Assembly: GCF_016801865.2 (NCBI RefSeq)
Contig: NC_068939.1
Location: forward strand, 131,163,116-131,227,115
Length of the DNA stretch: 64,000 nt
From: Culex pipiens pallens
Lineage: Eukaryota > Arthropoda > Insecta > Diptera > Culicidae
Reading direction: 5' to 3'
The notes under the pieces are model-generated. The model worked only from the letters and a program-made list of their open reading frames with translations. It searched no databases and had not been told where the DNA came from. The first letter of the stretch is position 1; every line of letters starts with the position of its first letter. This document shows positions 11,826 through 22,400 of the stretch, one piece after another. A program made the translations under genes and the position numbers.

Positions 11826-12965
11826 TATGTGGAATTAAAAAATAATACTTGACAATTTAAATATTTAAACTTACTTTGATAATCTAAGATTTTTACCAAA
11901 CGAAGCCTTTAGCCAAGGTTGATCGCAACAATTCATGACGAATCTGTTTTTAATTAAATTTTAGTTCAAATATGTTTGAACGAGAAAGGATTTTAGGATT
12001 TTGTTGATTAACTTATTTGATTTTAGTTTTTTTTTTGTCTCCACACTCAAAGTTTGTTGTTGATTTAACTGAATATACAAGTCAAATGTTTTTTTTTTGC
12101 AAAAAATTACGTGTTTTTTATCCACGCTAATTCGACTTAGACAAATTTGTCAAATAGAAACAAAAAACTACAGGTCGAAACCAAATTTGAGCCACAGAAG
12201 ATCTCATTTGAGCTGGTTTGACGATTTCACGTAAAAATATGAAAAAACTTGAAAAAATGCAAGTTTTCATAATATCAAACTTCATATAGCCGATCTAAAA
12301 ATAAAACTTGACCACCACCCTACCTCCCAGCCCTCATCCTTTCTCCTGCTGCAAAAACTCTGCGGAAGTGCGCGGTTTCGCGCCGAAATCTACCTCGTCA
12401 TTATTTGGCGGGGACCAGTTGAACCCAGGATTGCTGTGGGAGAGTCCTTTTTCACGCCCTGGCCCTGCCAAATCGGATGATCCCATTGTTGCCTCGGACC
12501 AAAGTGGAGCCCCTTTTTTATTCGTCTTTTTTTTTACGACGAGCAAAGCCACAACCGAAATCGTCAAACCAGAACCAAACAAGAACCGAGAGGGCACCGG
12601 GGAAGAAAACTCTTTGATTACAACGAGAAATATTTGTGAAATACCGTCACATTTCGTAAAAAAAAAAAAAAGCGGACACATTTCATCTTTCCTTAAAAGG
12701 AGGGAGTGAGGAGGTGAGTTTTTTGGGTAGGTGACAGAGCATCCCAATTTGGTCACTGTGGTTCACTGCTGAAAAAAGGGTGGTTTCGTAGAGCAAAAAA
12801 TGGGTACCTTGTTCGAGGTGTACAAGGGTGGAAAAGGGCTGACCCCGGTCCCTTTTTTTAAAATGGATTTTAAATTGTTGTCTCGTCAGAAGGACGAATT
12901 CTGTTTTGTTTTGTTGGGAAGATCTTCAATGACCAACGGGATTAAAACAAAACATTTACGGTTGA
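11826..12965. other. Non-coding stretch; GC-richer at 12300-12780
   Basis: Bases 12308-12756 keep frames of 133 and 140 codons open on opposite strands. Neither shows a recognisable domain, and both contain homopolymer-encoded runs of Lys or Phe. I regard the block as unique, GC-richer non-coding DNA next to the satellite. Confidence 0.4.
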
Positions 12966-14159
12966 ACAAAAAGCAAAAAAGCAAAAAAGCAAAAAAGCAA
13001 AAAAGCAAAAAAGCAAAAAAACAAAAAAGCAAAAAAGCAAAAAAAGCAAAAAAGCAAAAAAGCAAAAAAGCAAAAAAGCAAAAAAGCAAAAAAGCAAAAC
13101 AGCAAAAAAGCAAAAAAGCAAAAAAGCAAAAAAGCAAAAAAGCAAAAAAGCAAAAAAAGCAAAAAAGCAAAAAAGCAAAAAAGCAAAAAAGCAAAAAAGC
13201 AAAAAAGCAAAAAAGCAAAAAAGCAAAAAAGCAAAAAAGCAAAAAAGCAAAAAGCAAAAAAGCAAAAAAGCAAAAAAGCAAAAAAGCAAAAAAGCAAAAA
13301 AGCAAAAAAGCAAAAAAGCAAAAAAGCAAAAAAGCAAAAAAGCAAAAAAGCAAAAAAGCAAAAAAGCAAAAAAGCAAAAAAGCAAAAAAGCAAAAAAGCA
13401 AAAAAGCAAAAAAGCAAAAAAGCAAAAAGCAAAAAAGCAAAAAAGCAAAATAGCAAAAAAGCAAAAAAGCAAAAAGGAAAAAAGCAAAAAAGCAAAAAAG
13501 CAAAAAAGCAAAAAAGCAAAAAAGCAAAAAAGCAAAAAAGCAAAAAAGCAAAAAAGCAAAAAAGCAAAAAAGCAAAAAAGCAAAAAAGCAAAAAAGCAAA
13601 AAAGCAAAAAAGCAAAAAAGCAAAAAAGCAAAAAAGCAAAAAAGCGAAAAAGCAAAAAAGCAAAAAAGCAAAAAAGCAAAAAAGCAAAAAAGCAAAAAAG
13701 CAAAAAAGCAAAAAAGCAAAAAAGCAAAAAAGCAAAACAGCAAAAAAGCAAAAAAACAAAAAAAACAAAAAAGCAAAAAAGCAAAAAAGCAAAAAAGCAA
13801 AAAAGCAAAAAAGCAAAAAAGCAAAAAAGCAAAAAAGCAAAAAGCAAAAAAGCAAAAAAGCAAAATAGCAAAAAAGCAAAAAAGCAAAAAGGAAAAAAGC
13901 AAAAAAGCAAAAAAGCAAAAAAGCAAAAAAGCAAAAAAGCAAAAAAGCAAAAAAGCAAAAAAGCAAAAAAGCAAAAAAGCAAAAAAGCAAAAAAGCAAAA
14001 AAGCAAAAAAGCAAAAAAGCAAAAAAGCAAAAAAGCAAAAAAGCGAAAAAGCAAAAAAGCAAAAAAGCAAAAAAGCAAAAAAGCAAAAAAGCAAAAAAGC
14101 AAAAAAGCAAAAAAGCAAAAAAGCAAAAAAGCAAAAAAACAAAAAAGCAAAAAAGCAAA
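12966..14159 (+). repeat. (GCAAAAAA)n satellite, about 1.2 kb
   Basis: Almost 150 head-to-tail copies of the 8-mer GCAAAAAA, with occasional 7- or 9-base units and point variants (TAGC, ACAGC, GGAA, GCGA). Three variant clusters recur in the same order about 400-415 bases apart: a TAGC unit at 13451 and 13866, and a GCGA unit at 13646 and 14045. This shows an internal segmental duplication. Because 8 is not a multiple of 3 and the + strand unit has no stop, long Lys/Ala/Gln/Ser-repeat frames (and Phe/Leu/Cys/Ala frames on the other strand) stay open. These are not genes. Confidence 0.97.
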
Positions 14160-14320
14160 TGAAATTACATCATTGATTAACTTCATCAAATTTTTAAATT
14201 TGATCCTTATTTGGCCAGCTCTACATTGACAACAAATATAACTTCAATGACGTAAATTGATTGATATCCCCGACCAATATCCTGGAGCAACTCATTAATT
14301 TGAGCAATAATTAAGGACCC
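14160..14320. other. Short unique spacer between satellite and SINE
   Basis: AT-rich sequence with no feature seen. Confidence 0.4.
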
Positions 14321-14341
14321 AGAAAAAAGCTACGTGATTCA

Positions 14342-14417
14342 GGAGCGGCCGTGGCTGACTGGTTACGGTGTTCGCTTTGTAAGTGAATGGTTCTGGGTTC
14401 GATTCCCATCTGCTCCC
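14342..14417 (+). other. tRNA-like head of the SINE (Thr-UGU-like)
   Basis: A 7-bp acceptor stem can form between GGAGCGG and CTGCTCC (one G-U). The anticodon stem TTCGC/GTGAA encloses a 7-base loop TTTGTAA, giving anticodon UGU (threonine). The B-box GGGTTCGATTCC is intact. The two linker bases between acceptor and D stem seem to be missing, so it is a SINE head rather than a working tRNA gene. Confidence 0.7.
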
Positions 14418-14472
14418 AACGAGAAAGTATAGGAAATATAAATCTTGAAACTCTGAACATGAACGAAAAATC

Positions 14473-14552
14473 AAAGTCGCCCGAGTCGGGGTTCGATCCC
14501 CCGTCCTTTGGATTGGTAAGCAAAAATGCTAACCACTAGGCCATCGCGACTT
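14473..14552 (-). other. Antisense tRNA-like segment inside the SINE
   Basis: Read on the minus strand, a perfect 7-bp acceptor stem AAGTCGC/GCGACTT encloses an A-box-like TGGCCTAGTGGTTAGCA and a T arm CGGGG-GATCGAA-CCCCG. The anticodon arm does not pair well. It looks like a second tRNA-derived module in opposite orientation to the head. Confidence 0.6.
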
Positions 14553-14913
14553 GGTGAGCTATGATTGGAATTAGGAATACTGTTACTATCAACTATATAC
14601 GCGCTGGGTCCTTGTCCATTTGACAAGGGTTCGGAAGTTCTAAATAACGTTTGAATCCGATTGGTCCAAACGTTCTTCAGGGCGGGGCTTGTCGATAAAG
14701 CTGAAGTACCTCGCGCTCGGCTAGCCAGCGTAGAAATGGGTCACCGAAGCTCGGCAGAGCTAACACCTTCCAAATGCCTATGCGAGTTATTTGCATGTAT
14801 AGAATGTAGATCTAAAAATACATGGAAACAACTCAATTTGTAAGAAGCGACCGCGTGGTCCCGTTTGGTTGGTTGCACACACACACACACACAGAAAAAA
14901 GCTACGTGATTCA

Positions 14914-16150
14914 ATCAGCCGAGGGCCAAGTCAATGGAATGCTTCTGTGATTAAGTGCAACTTTTCCGAGTTGTTTTTTTTTTCTTATTTTTTAAATAAT
15001 TTAAAGAATTGCTGTAGTATTGTTGAAGCTTCTAGGTAATGTCATTGCTCTTATTTGATAATAAAAACAAACCCCTTCAAAATTTACAACCATAGTAACA
15101 TGCAACTACCCTGCTTTAAACCCTACAATACGTCAAGTTTCATCCAATTTCGAAGCGAAATTAAATGTAACAAAGCTCATTGGGTTCAATTTTTCAATTT
15201 CACAGTCCGCTGGATAAATTCAGAGTGGATCAATATTGCAAAAAGTGCCCGTAGGCGGCGGCGACCCGAAAGAGGAAATGAACTTTGGCTTGAGGTGGGA
15301 GGCGGGAGGAGGGAGGGAAAATTTTAATTTAACTTTGTTTGATTTTTCCCTCCCACGCGCGAAACACTGCCGAGAGAGCTTTTGATTATTGACGCAAATT
15401 GAACGGGTTTTATGGTTTTTTCATCAAAGGGATTACAGAATCGACTGTAAACAATAATTACAGAGTAATTGTGGGGCTATGGATTGTGTTGACAAAGCTT
15501 CCATAAATAGTAATTGCTATTCATTAGGTAATTTGAAATGTTTCGCAATGTGAATAAATATAATTGATCAGAACAATTCATTTTAAAGTTTTATTTGAGA
15601 TAAAGAATTTTATCCAATATCAGAAATTCTAATTCGACCAAATTAAACTCCTGTCAATACACTCAATACACACCTAAGGCTACAAATCCACGCCACTAAA
15701 ATAAAATGCAAATCACAAGCGTCCAAAACTTCCCCCCATTACATAAATCTCTCGCTGACTGGCTCCTGTGGTAATACCTGTGCATTGCAACGCCATCATT
15801 CACTTATTCCGGCCACTTGGTGGCACGGTCCAAGTCCGTGCAACCGCCAATTACGCCTCCCGCGAACCCTATTTATCATCCCGGTTGCCGAAAGTTGGCC
15901 ACACTCCACGTGCCCAAAATTGCTTCCCGTGGCAGGTGGGGTGGCTCTTTGCTGGGAACTTGAATTTGTTGGTTTCCTTAATCTTTTTATTTTTTATTTT
16001 ATTTTTGTTTTTCGACTTGGTGACATTTAAGATGTTTCGAAAGTAATTATCAATTTAAAGTTACCCTTATTAAACAAAACATCTTTTTTTAAAGAAATTT
16101 ATACTGTGTATACGGTGTATTTTTGCGAGAACATTAAGATTAAAAAAATC
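14914..16150. other. Unique-looking non-coding stretch
   Basis: No gene seen. GC-richer islands at 15230-15380 and 15720-15960 contain frames of up to 92 codons without recognisable domains. They may be intronic or regulatory sequence. Confidence 0.4.
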
Positions 16151-16159
16151 GGTAAGTCT

Positions 16160-16545
16160 GATATTTAGCACCATGAAAGAAGGGCTTTTTCCCGACATTT
16201 GGCGGAGTCCGGCGAAATATTTCGTCGGGGAGTCTAGAGCAAATTTTTTTGTTTATGATTTTTTTCGATTTTATAGGATTTTTTTTTCAGAAAAGTCGAT
16301 AGAAATCGATGGGTTCATGATCATATCCATCAAATTTCTTATAAATGTGCTTCAAGAGACTCTAAATTACATATTTGACCTCAAATAAAAAGTTTACAAC
16401 CCAATTTTACCAGATTTTTAGCTTTCTTTGAAATAACCCCAAAATCCAAGCTGGAATCCTCAAAACGACTAAATAAAAATCTTTTCTTTGTACAATTTGT
16501 CATGAAAATACAGTAACAGATTGCCCGGATACAAATTTGAGCATA
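16160..16545. repeat. Dispersed repeat fragment, inverted copy at 30430-30670
   Basis: Segments such as AGCACCATGAAAG, CCCGACATTT and GAAATATTTCGTCGGGG recur in reverse complement at 30600-30650. The CCGGATACAAATTTGAG segment recurs inverted at 30450. Both copies are diverged and belong to one family. The BEL element lies between them. Confidence 0.65.
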
Positions 16546-16550
16546 AAACT

Positions 16551-17195
16551 TTGCTAAACTTAGAGTATTTCATTTTAAAAGCTTTTAATTATCCAAAAGG
16601 TTCCCAACATATTTTTTTTCAATCCTCTGCCATGCTAAACTATAATATTTTAAAACATTTTCGATTCAATCACATTGTAGAGAACAGTTTTCTGAACAAT
16701 TTCCATAAAAATATAATATTCAATATAAGCAGATATTTACACAATTTCGTAAAATAAAAAGTGACTTTCTTCAAAATTTGTGGATTTAATTTCCATTCAA
16801 ATGATGAACACTGCCTACTATGATATTTTAAAGGATGAACATATTTTGCTGAAACATAAAACTTATATAAAATTTTGATGAAATTTATGAAAATTATTTT
16901 ATTATAATCATAAAAAAAACTCAGTAGGCGGTGTTCATTGTTTGACAGGGAATTAAATCCCGAAATTTTGGAGATGGTCACTTTTTATTTTTCGAAGTTT
17001 TGTATATCTCTGCTTATATTAAACCAAAATTGATACTTTTTTATGGAAATTGTTCAGAAAACTGTACTTAACAATGTGATTGAGTCAAAAATGTCTTAAA
17101 ATATCATAGTGTTGTACGGCAGAGGGTTGAAAAAAAAATTTTGGGAACCTTTTGGGTAATAATAGCTTTTAAATGAAATACTCTAAGTTTAGCAA
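16551..17195. repeat. Foldback repeat, 270-bp arms
   Basis: Arms 16551-16820 and 16922-17195 are imperfect reverse complements around a 100-bp centre. For example TTGCTAAACTTAGAGTATTT reappears inverted at 17176-17195, and the AACACTGCCTACTA segment reappears inverted near 16923-16937. No coding capacity is present and no target duplication could be fixed. It lies directly next to a related repeat family. Confidence 0.75.
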
Positions 17196-17199
17196 TGGT

Positions 17200-18106
17200 C
17201 TGAGCAAGGGTTTCCAGAAGCGTTTATTACTTGCCAGTCTGCCAATTAATTACTCAAATTACTGGTCCAAAATGATTAATTACATAAATTACTTAATTAC
17301 TTTTCAATGCGATAAAAAACATTTAATTTTATTTAAGTATTCATTTCTACGGTTCAAAGCTAAATTATTTATAAATAGCTCATTCGATAGCTCTTTCAAA
17401 AATTATGCTGTTGTGTTTTTTTGTACCAATCAGGATATTGTGAATTTCGCGTATAATTTTTATTGAAAATAGCTATAGGCGATCAAACGTTAAAAAATGC
17501 CCCCCACTAGAGGGCGCTGAAACTTTGGGTGATTTTTACATAATATCCTACAGCGAGTTAATTGGTTTGAAATTTGGAATTGTTTTATTTTATTATAAAA
17601 TTGACATTAGTATTCAATTATACCATTTTAAGGTAAAAAATAAGTAGCTCAATTGATATGAACAATAATATTTGTTTTATGGTCAATTAAACATGTTCAT
17701 TATCTGATTCGAAATTCCATTATGTTTCACGTTTCGATCAACCAAACCCTTATCAATCAATTGCAAAAGAAGATAATTTAAGTTGACTTACGTTTTTTGA
17801 AGTCGTGTTTGTCATAAAAGCAAAAAAAATACTGTACTGTTTTACTTCAATATATGAATTTAAATATAATTAATTAATAATTTAAAATTGATTTAAGTTT
17901 ATTGCAAGTCGAATGCCATTAAAATATAGAATTGTTTGAAAAAAGGCCCCCTGATTTTTGTGAAAAATGTTAAGTTTTAATTTTTTTTTCAAATATTGGT
18001 TTGACATTACTTTACGTTTTTTTTTTTCTCAAGGAAATTAAAAAAATCCGCTGCTGAACATACGAATAATGTTAAATATGACATTTACATTGGATTTAAT
18101 TTCTGC
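17200..18106. other. AT-rich stretch with TAATTACTT-type repeats
   Basis: Bases 17205-17310 contain the CAAGGGTTTCCAG and TTACTTGCCAGTC motifs and alternating AATTACT words also found at 30270-30440 and 31540-31720. No gene seen. Confidence 0.45.
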
Positions 18107-18111
18107 ATCTG
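18107..18111 (+). repeat. Target-site duplication ATCTG (left)
   Basis: Five bases immediately outside the left LTR, identical to 29669-29673. BEL/Pao integrases usually make 4-6 bp duplications. Confidence 0.93.
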
Positions 18112-18821
18112 TGTTGTGCCCAGGGGATTGTGATCGAAATAAACTCCAAGACTACTGAACTGCGACTAACTTTATTTAAAACAAAATTTGGTTTTTATAA
18201 TTGGTCTTAATTCTAAACAATTTATTCTAAGCAATGAAAGGGATGACAATAGTTTGCATTTATACTAAACTCCTCCTACTGATAAATTTTCTAATTTTCC
18301 TTTCTTCTTACTCATCAATGGAGATATGAGCGTGGGTGTATCGCGCTGTCCTCGTCCTTTTCCTTGTTCTTGTCCTTCCTAGATCCTTTTTTTCTTCCAT
18401 GAGGATCACTTTCTTGAGTAGGCGTGGAATCCAATTTCTGGTTCCCACGCACTTTCGCCAGATGCCATTTCTGCGTCTGGTTTCGATCGGTATCCCGTCG
18501 TAAAAGGGACCCGATCGTAAAATCTCATCCCTTCGCGGGAGATCTTCAATTTTACAGCGTGTCGTAACCCTTCTCGAATTACGTCGCCTGTGTAATTGCT
18601 CGGCTCCGTTCCCATCGTCTGGCAAGGGACTCGGGCCATGTGTTTTTTAGTAAATTTCCATAAATTTTGAAGGAATCCATTTAGGGAATTTTTGGAAATC
18701 CTTGAATTAATTTATAGGTTCTCCGGTTCTTGAGAAAATAAAATTCAAATTTTCTCTCGTCCCTCGGAACACATGTGCGTCGTAAATTTTCCAAAGTCGT
18801 TCGTCTGTCTCGTCAGCGACA
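18112..18821 (-). repeat. 3' LTR of the BEL/Pao element (710 bp)
   Basis: It begins TGTTGTGCCC and ends GTCAGCGACA on the + strand, giving the usual TG...CA termini. On the sense (minus) strand an AATAAA poly(A) signal lies at 18176-18171, close to the end of the LTR. Open frames of 105 and 77 codons inside are repeated in the other LTR and have no domain, so I treat them as chance. Confidence 0.95.
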
Positions 18822-18832
18822 TTCCGCCCCTC
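18822..18832 (-). other. Polypurine tract for plus-strand priming
   Basis: On the sense strand GAGGGGCGGAA lies directly upstream of the 3' LTR. This is the position and purine bias expected of the second-strand primer. Confidence 0.75.
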
Positions 18833-19019
18833 GTAAATCGATCTCCTCGATTTACCAATTATTTAACTATTATTTGAAGGTTAACTATGACAAATTTTTT
18901 TTTTTAATCCATATTTGTTGTGAAGCTACAATTTTTTGTTGTATTATTATTATTATTTATAATATTGATATGGAATAGGATCAAAGCCTTTCCTAATTAG
19001 CTTCATGTTTTTTATTCTA

Positions 19020-19253
19020 TCAGCTTTTTTTTATGTCTTCTAACAGTGCATCTCCTAGGAAGCAAGCCTCCGTGTATATTTTATCTACGTTTTTATTTCT
19101 ATTTGTAGCCTGGGTAGCTTCTTTGTTTTTCTTTTCCGCGATTTGGTCGCGTTCCTTAATTTCTATGTCTGCTACCATATTAGTAATTTGCTTCATTATT
19201 TCGTTAATTTCTTCCGTGTTGAAGGTTGATGTCCTCGACGAGCAGCTAGACAT
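19020..19253 (-). CDS. Candidate accessory ORF downstream of env (77 aa)
   Basis: A 77-codon frame lies between the env stop (19444) and the polypurine tract, on the element's sense strand. It starts MSSCSSRTSTFNTEEINEI and is rich in Glu, Lys, Asn and Ile, so it is probably helical, soluble and without a membrane segment. The bases just before its ATG read CGACAATTACAG, a good splice-acceptor match with AG abutting the start codon. It could therefore be translated from a spliced subgenomic RNA, like accessory genes of complex retroviruses. I recognise no homologue. In an AT-rich 3' region a frame of this length could still be chance. Confidence 0.4.
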   Translation of the reverse strand: MSSCSSRTSTFNTEEINEIMKQITNMVADIEIKERDQIAEKKNKEATQATNRNKNVDKIYTEACFLGDALLEDIKKS

Positions 19254-19443
19254 CTGTAATTGTCGTGCTCAGTTTGCTAGTTGTATTATGTAATCGTTAT
19301 AGTTCTAGGTCTACTTTTTAGCTACTCTACTGATACTTCCTATTATTGTCTCAATGATAACTACGTTTTTACCAGCTAAATATGATTTTTATCTACGTGC
19401 CTAATGATAAAAAATGTTTTCTTCATATAATCAAATTCATTGT

Positions 19444-22400
19444 TTAATCAGTTGTTGAGGCTCTATTCATAGGTATGTATATTTCATCAACTTGGTTTCG
19501 TGGTACGTGCTGTCTGCGTACAGGTTGTGGTTTATTGTCTACTGATACTTGTCTCAAGGCATTGCGGTGGGATAAGAAGGTTGTCAACGAATCCCAGAAT
19601 GAGGCAATCAGTTGCCATCCAAATCCATAAATGTCATACAAAATACGTCCATGCATAATGGTATCTATGACGAATTTAACAAGGCGTCCAATCATATAAG
19701 CTCCGATTATGGTGGAAGTTGCCGTTCCAAACCACGTCGACCAGGTTAAGAATTTATGCCAATACTTATTTATCATACTGTCTATAACAGTTTCTGTGAC
19801 AAAGGCGTCCAGTTTAAACCCTTGTAAGTTAGGATTCTGTCCCGTCATTACTTTATGGAGTACCGTTGAGGCCGCGCGTCTGTCTCCTTGTTCATTGATC
19901 ATGCTTCTCATTTTCTCGATGCTTTTGGCATCGTATACACCGCTTTCCATTAAGTTTGGAAGTGGAGTATATGACCAACTAGTAATTATGTCTGTAGTTA
20001 GTTTGTTTGGCGTTGTAGATTCGCGGAGGCGGCCATCGGATGTGTACCACCGTCCTCCGAACATAAATTTAGCGGGTAAAAGTGGCGTGCAATCTATTTC
20101 CGTACCTCTAGCTTGGACTATTCTTGTCACAGGTGCGAGGTACATGCTCTGATTGTTATGTGTTACCGGTATCTCCTGATAACATCTTTCAGAAGATCTT
20201 GGTGTCACATATACTGGTTTACATTGTAATATGTGAATAACCTCTCCTGCTACTACCGCTATGTAGCCAGATCTTCTTACAATGCTTGATACGAACTCTG
20301 TTGGATTTAAACGCGCTAAAGTAAGCTTTGTTTCCATTATGGTTTTATCTAATTTGCACATTTCTGTCATTACGCTGGTATACACATCATTTAATTTTTG
20401 CCCAATGTAATTTTCAACTAATGTTATTTTTGAGTTGAAATACGTAAAGAGGTCGTAATTTTTTCCATTGGGCCTTCTGCGGAATGGAGACCTAAACCCA
20501 TTCACCTCAATTATCAAGATTCTAGGATGATCAGTTTTATACCCATCATAGCCGCATATTTTTGTGGCCTCGCGAGTGCGAATTGAAAATAGATGAGCAT
20601 CAGAAATAGTGCTATACACAGCCTTTTGACTTAATGTTGCTTGCTTGTCACCGTTATCCACAGTTTTATTAACGTTTCCCTCGTATAAAACTTCGAATTC
20701 TACGTCTTCGCAGATTCTATTTAGATTAACGCTCCAAGTGCTGTATCCCTCTTCAGAGTCCAAACACTTGCCGTGAGAGTAAGGACATACTAGTCCTCTT
20801 TTTAACTGTATTTGATCATTTTCGATATCTACCGTTGCCATATAGTCAAACAGTGTTATATCGTATTCGTAATATACGAGAGCGTCTACCCATGTATAAA
20901 AGGGTGTAGTATAGGTACCTCCCTGACATGTGCTTCCTTGTACATGTCCAACTATCAGAGCTTCTCCCCGTGTCGTTGAGTTTCTTTTAAGTTGACTTAT
21001 TTTATAATTGTCAGCTAAATGAATTGAGTTCGACACGTGCGCCATAAGACATTCGTCTGGCGTAAATTCCTTAACAATGTAATTATACCCGTATTGGTAG
21101 TCCGAAGTATGACTGTGCATTCCACAGTGTTTTATACTTCTTTTCATTATGACCTTGCATTGGTAGACTCTGGCTGTCGTTTTAGCGCTTCTTTGAAGTA
21201 CTTGAATCGATACCTGAGTCGTAGTCAAATTCGTCGTAGGAGGTAAGCATGAGGCTACATCTAATAATGAATACGTAGTCAGATTCACATCGGCTGTAGT
21301 GCAATCATATGCTATCAGGCCTTTTGTCTCATTTCCAAAGGATTGACTTATAATCATAAGACAGGCAAGAATTGTAAGACAAACACCATTCCATGGTCGA
21401 ATTTTTCCTCTTTTGTTTACTTTTGATTTGGCTGACTCATTTTGAGCTTTTAGTTCTGCAGCAATAAGTTTGATTTTTTCAATATCGGGAGTCTTTTTCT
21501 TTCCCCAATTGTCTTTATTAATAGGTTTTGAAGGTATCTCTCTAATCATCCCCATAAATTTGGGAATGTTGTCTGACTCTTTTTCAGTATTTTGTTTTCT
21601 GACGTCAAATATCAGAAGGTTTGATACTGATTTGATGAGCTCATGACGATTTGGTGTTCTTATGCGTACAGATCTTATCTGGCCATCCTTACCTGGGCGT
21701 AATTCAGTAACAATGGCTTTAATCCAAACCCCTTTTTGTGATTCATCAGGATATGCAACGATATCATCCAACTTGATCGGTCTATTGACTTCTTGCCATT
21801 TAGATCGTTTGCCAAGCGTCGGAAGATATTCTTGTATCCATCGATCCCAATATACCTTTGCGGCCTGTTCGGCTCTTTTCCAATGTTCACGATTTACTTC
21901 ACCTTTTGTTACATCATTTAAGCTCAAATTAGTAGCTCCTGATTGATTAAGCAAAAAGTGATTGGGAGTCAGTACCTCATCATCATCTGAATACAGTGGA
22001 ATATGAGTGAGAGGTCTGCTGTTAATTATAAATTCTATTTGAATCAATAAAGATCGTAGCTCGTCTTCTGGCATAGTTCTTTGAACTGATGGCAATAGAC
22101 TTTTAACTTCTTTCACCATCCTTTCCCAAACACCTCCAAAATGTGGAGATGCGGGAGGATTGAAAAACCATTCAATTCCGTCATCAGCCAATCTTTCTTT
22201 GATTCTGTTAATTTCGTTATTGGCCCCGACAAAATTAGTACCGTTATCACTATATAACTGCAAGATTTTGCCTCTCCTGTGAATTACATTTTTAAGGCAC
22301 AAGAAGAATGCGTCTGTGCTTAAAGCGTTCGCCAATTCAATATGAACAGCTCTTGTATTTAAACAAGTAAACAATGCTCCCCATCTTTTCTCAACTCTTC

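Larger units (their letters stand above)
14342..14892 (+). mobile_element. Full-length tRNA-derived SINE (551 bp) with (CA)n tail
   Basis: A 21-bp direct repeat (14321-14341 and 14893-14913, starting AGAAAAAAGC) brackets the element exactly, as expected of a target-primed duplication. The 5' end is a tRNA-like head (14342-14417) with an A-box-like GTGGCTGACTGG and a B-box GGGTTCGATTCC, the internal RNA polymerase III promoter elements. A second tRNA-like segment lies in antisense at 14473-14552. The body (14560-14860) has no frame of note, and the 3' end is a CA microsatellite. Being non-coding, it depends on a LINE enzyme in trans. The perfect long target duplication suggests a fairly recent insertion. 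Confidence 0.85.

Noticed and set aside
12308..12756. Overlapping 133- and 140-codon frames on opposite strands
   Set aside because: No domain, homopolymer-encoded runs and no splice logic, in a GC-richer non-coding block.
12800..14189. Long Lys/Ala/Gln and Phe/Leu/Cys repeat proteins (also at 45220-46464)
   Set aside because: Products of the stop-free 8-bp satellite read in different frames, with no coding signal.
14342..14552. Functional tRNA genes
   Set aside because: The head lacks normal linker bases and the antisense copy has no sound anticodon arm. Both lie inside a SINE with its own target duplication.
18308..18639. ORFs of 105 and 77 codons in the LTRs (again at 29155-29486)
   Set aside because: Identical because the LTRs are identical. 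They have no domain and overlap each other within regulatory LTR sequence.
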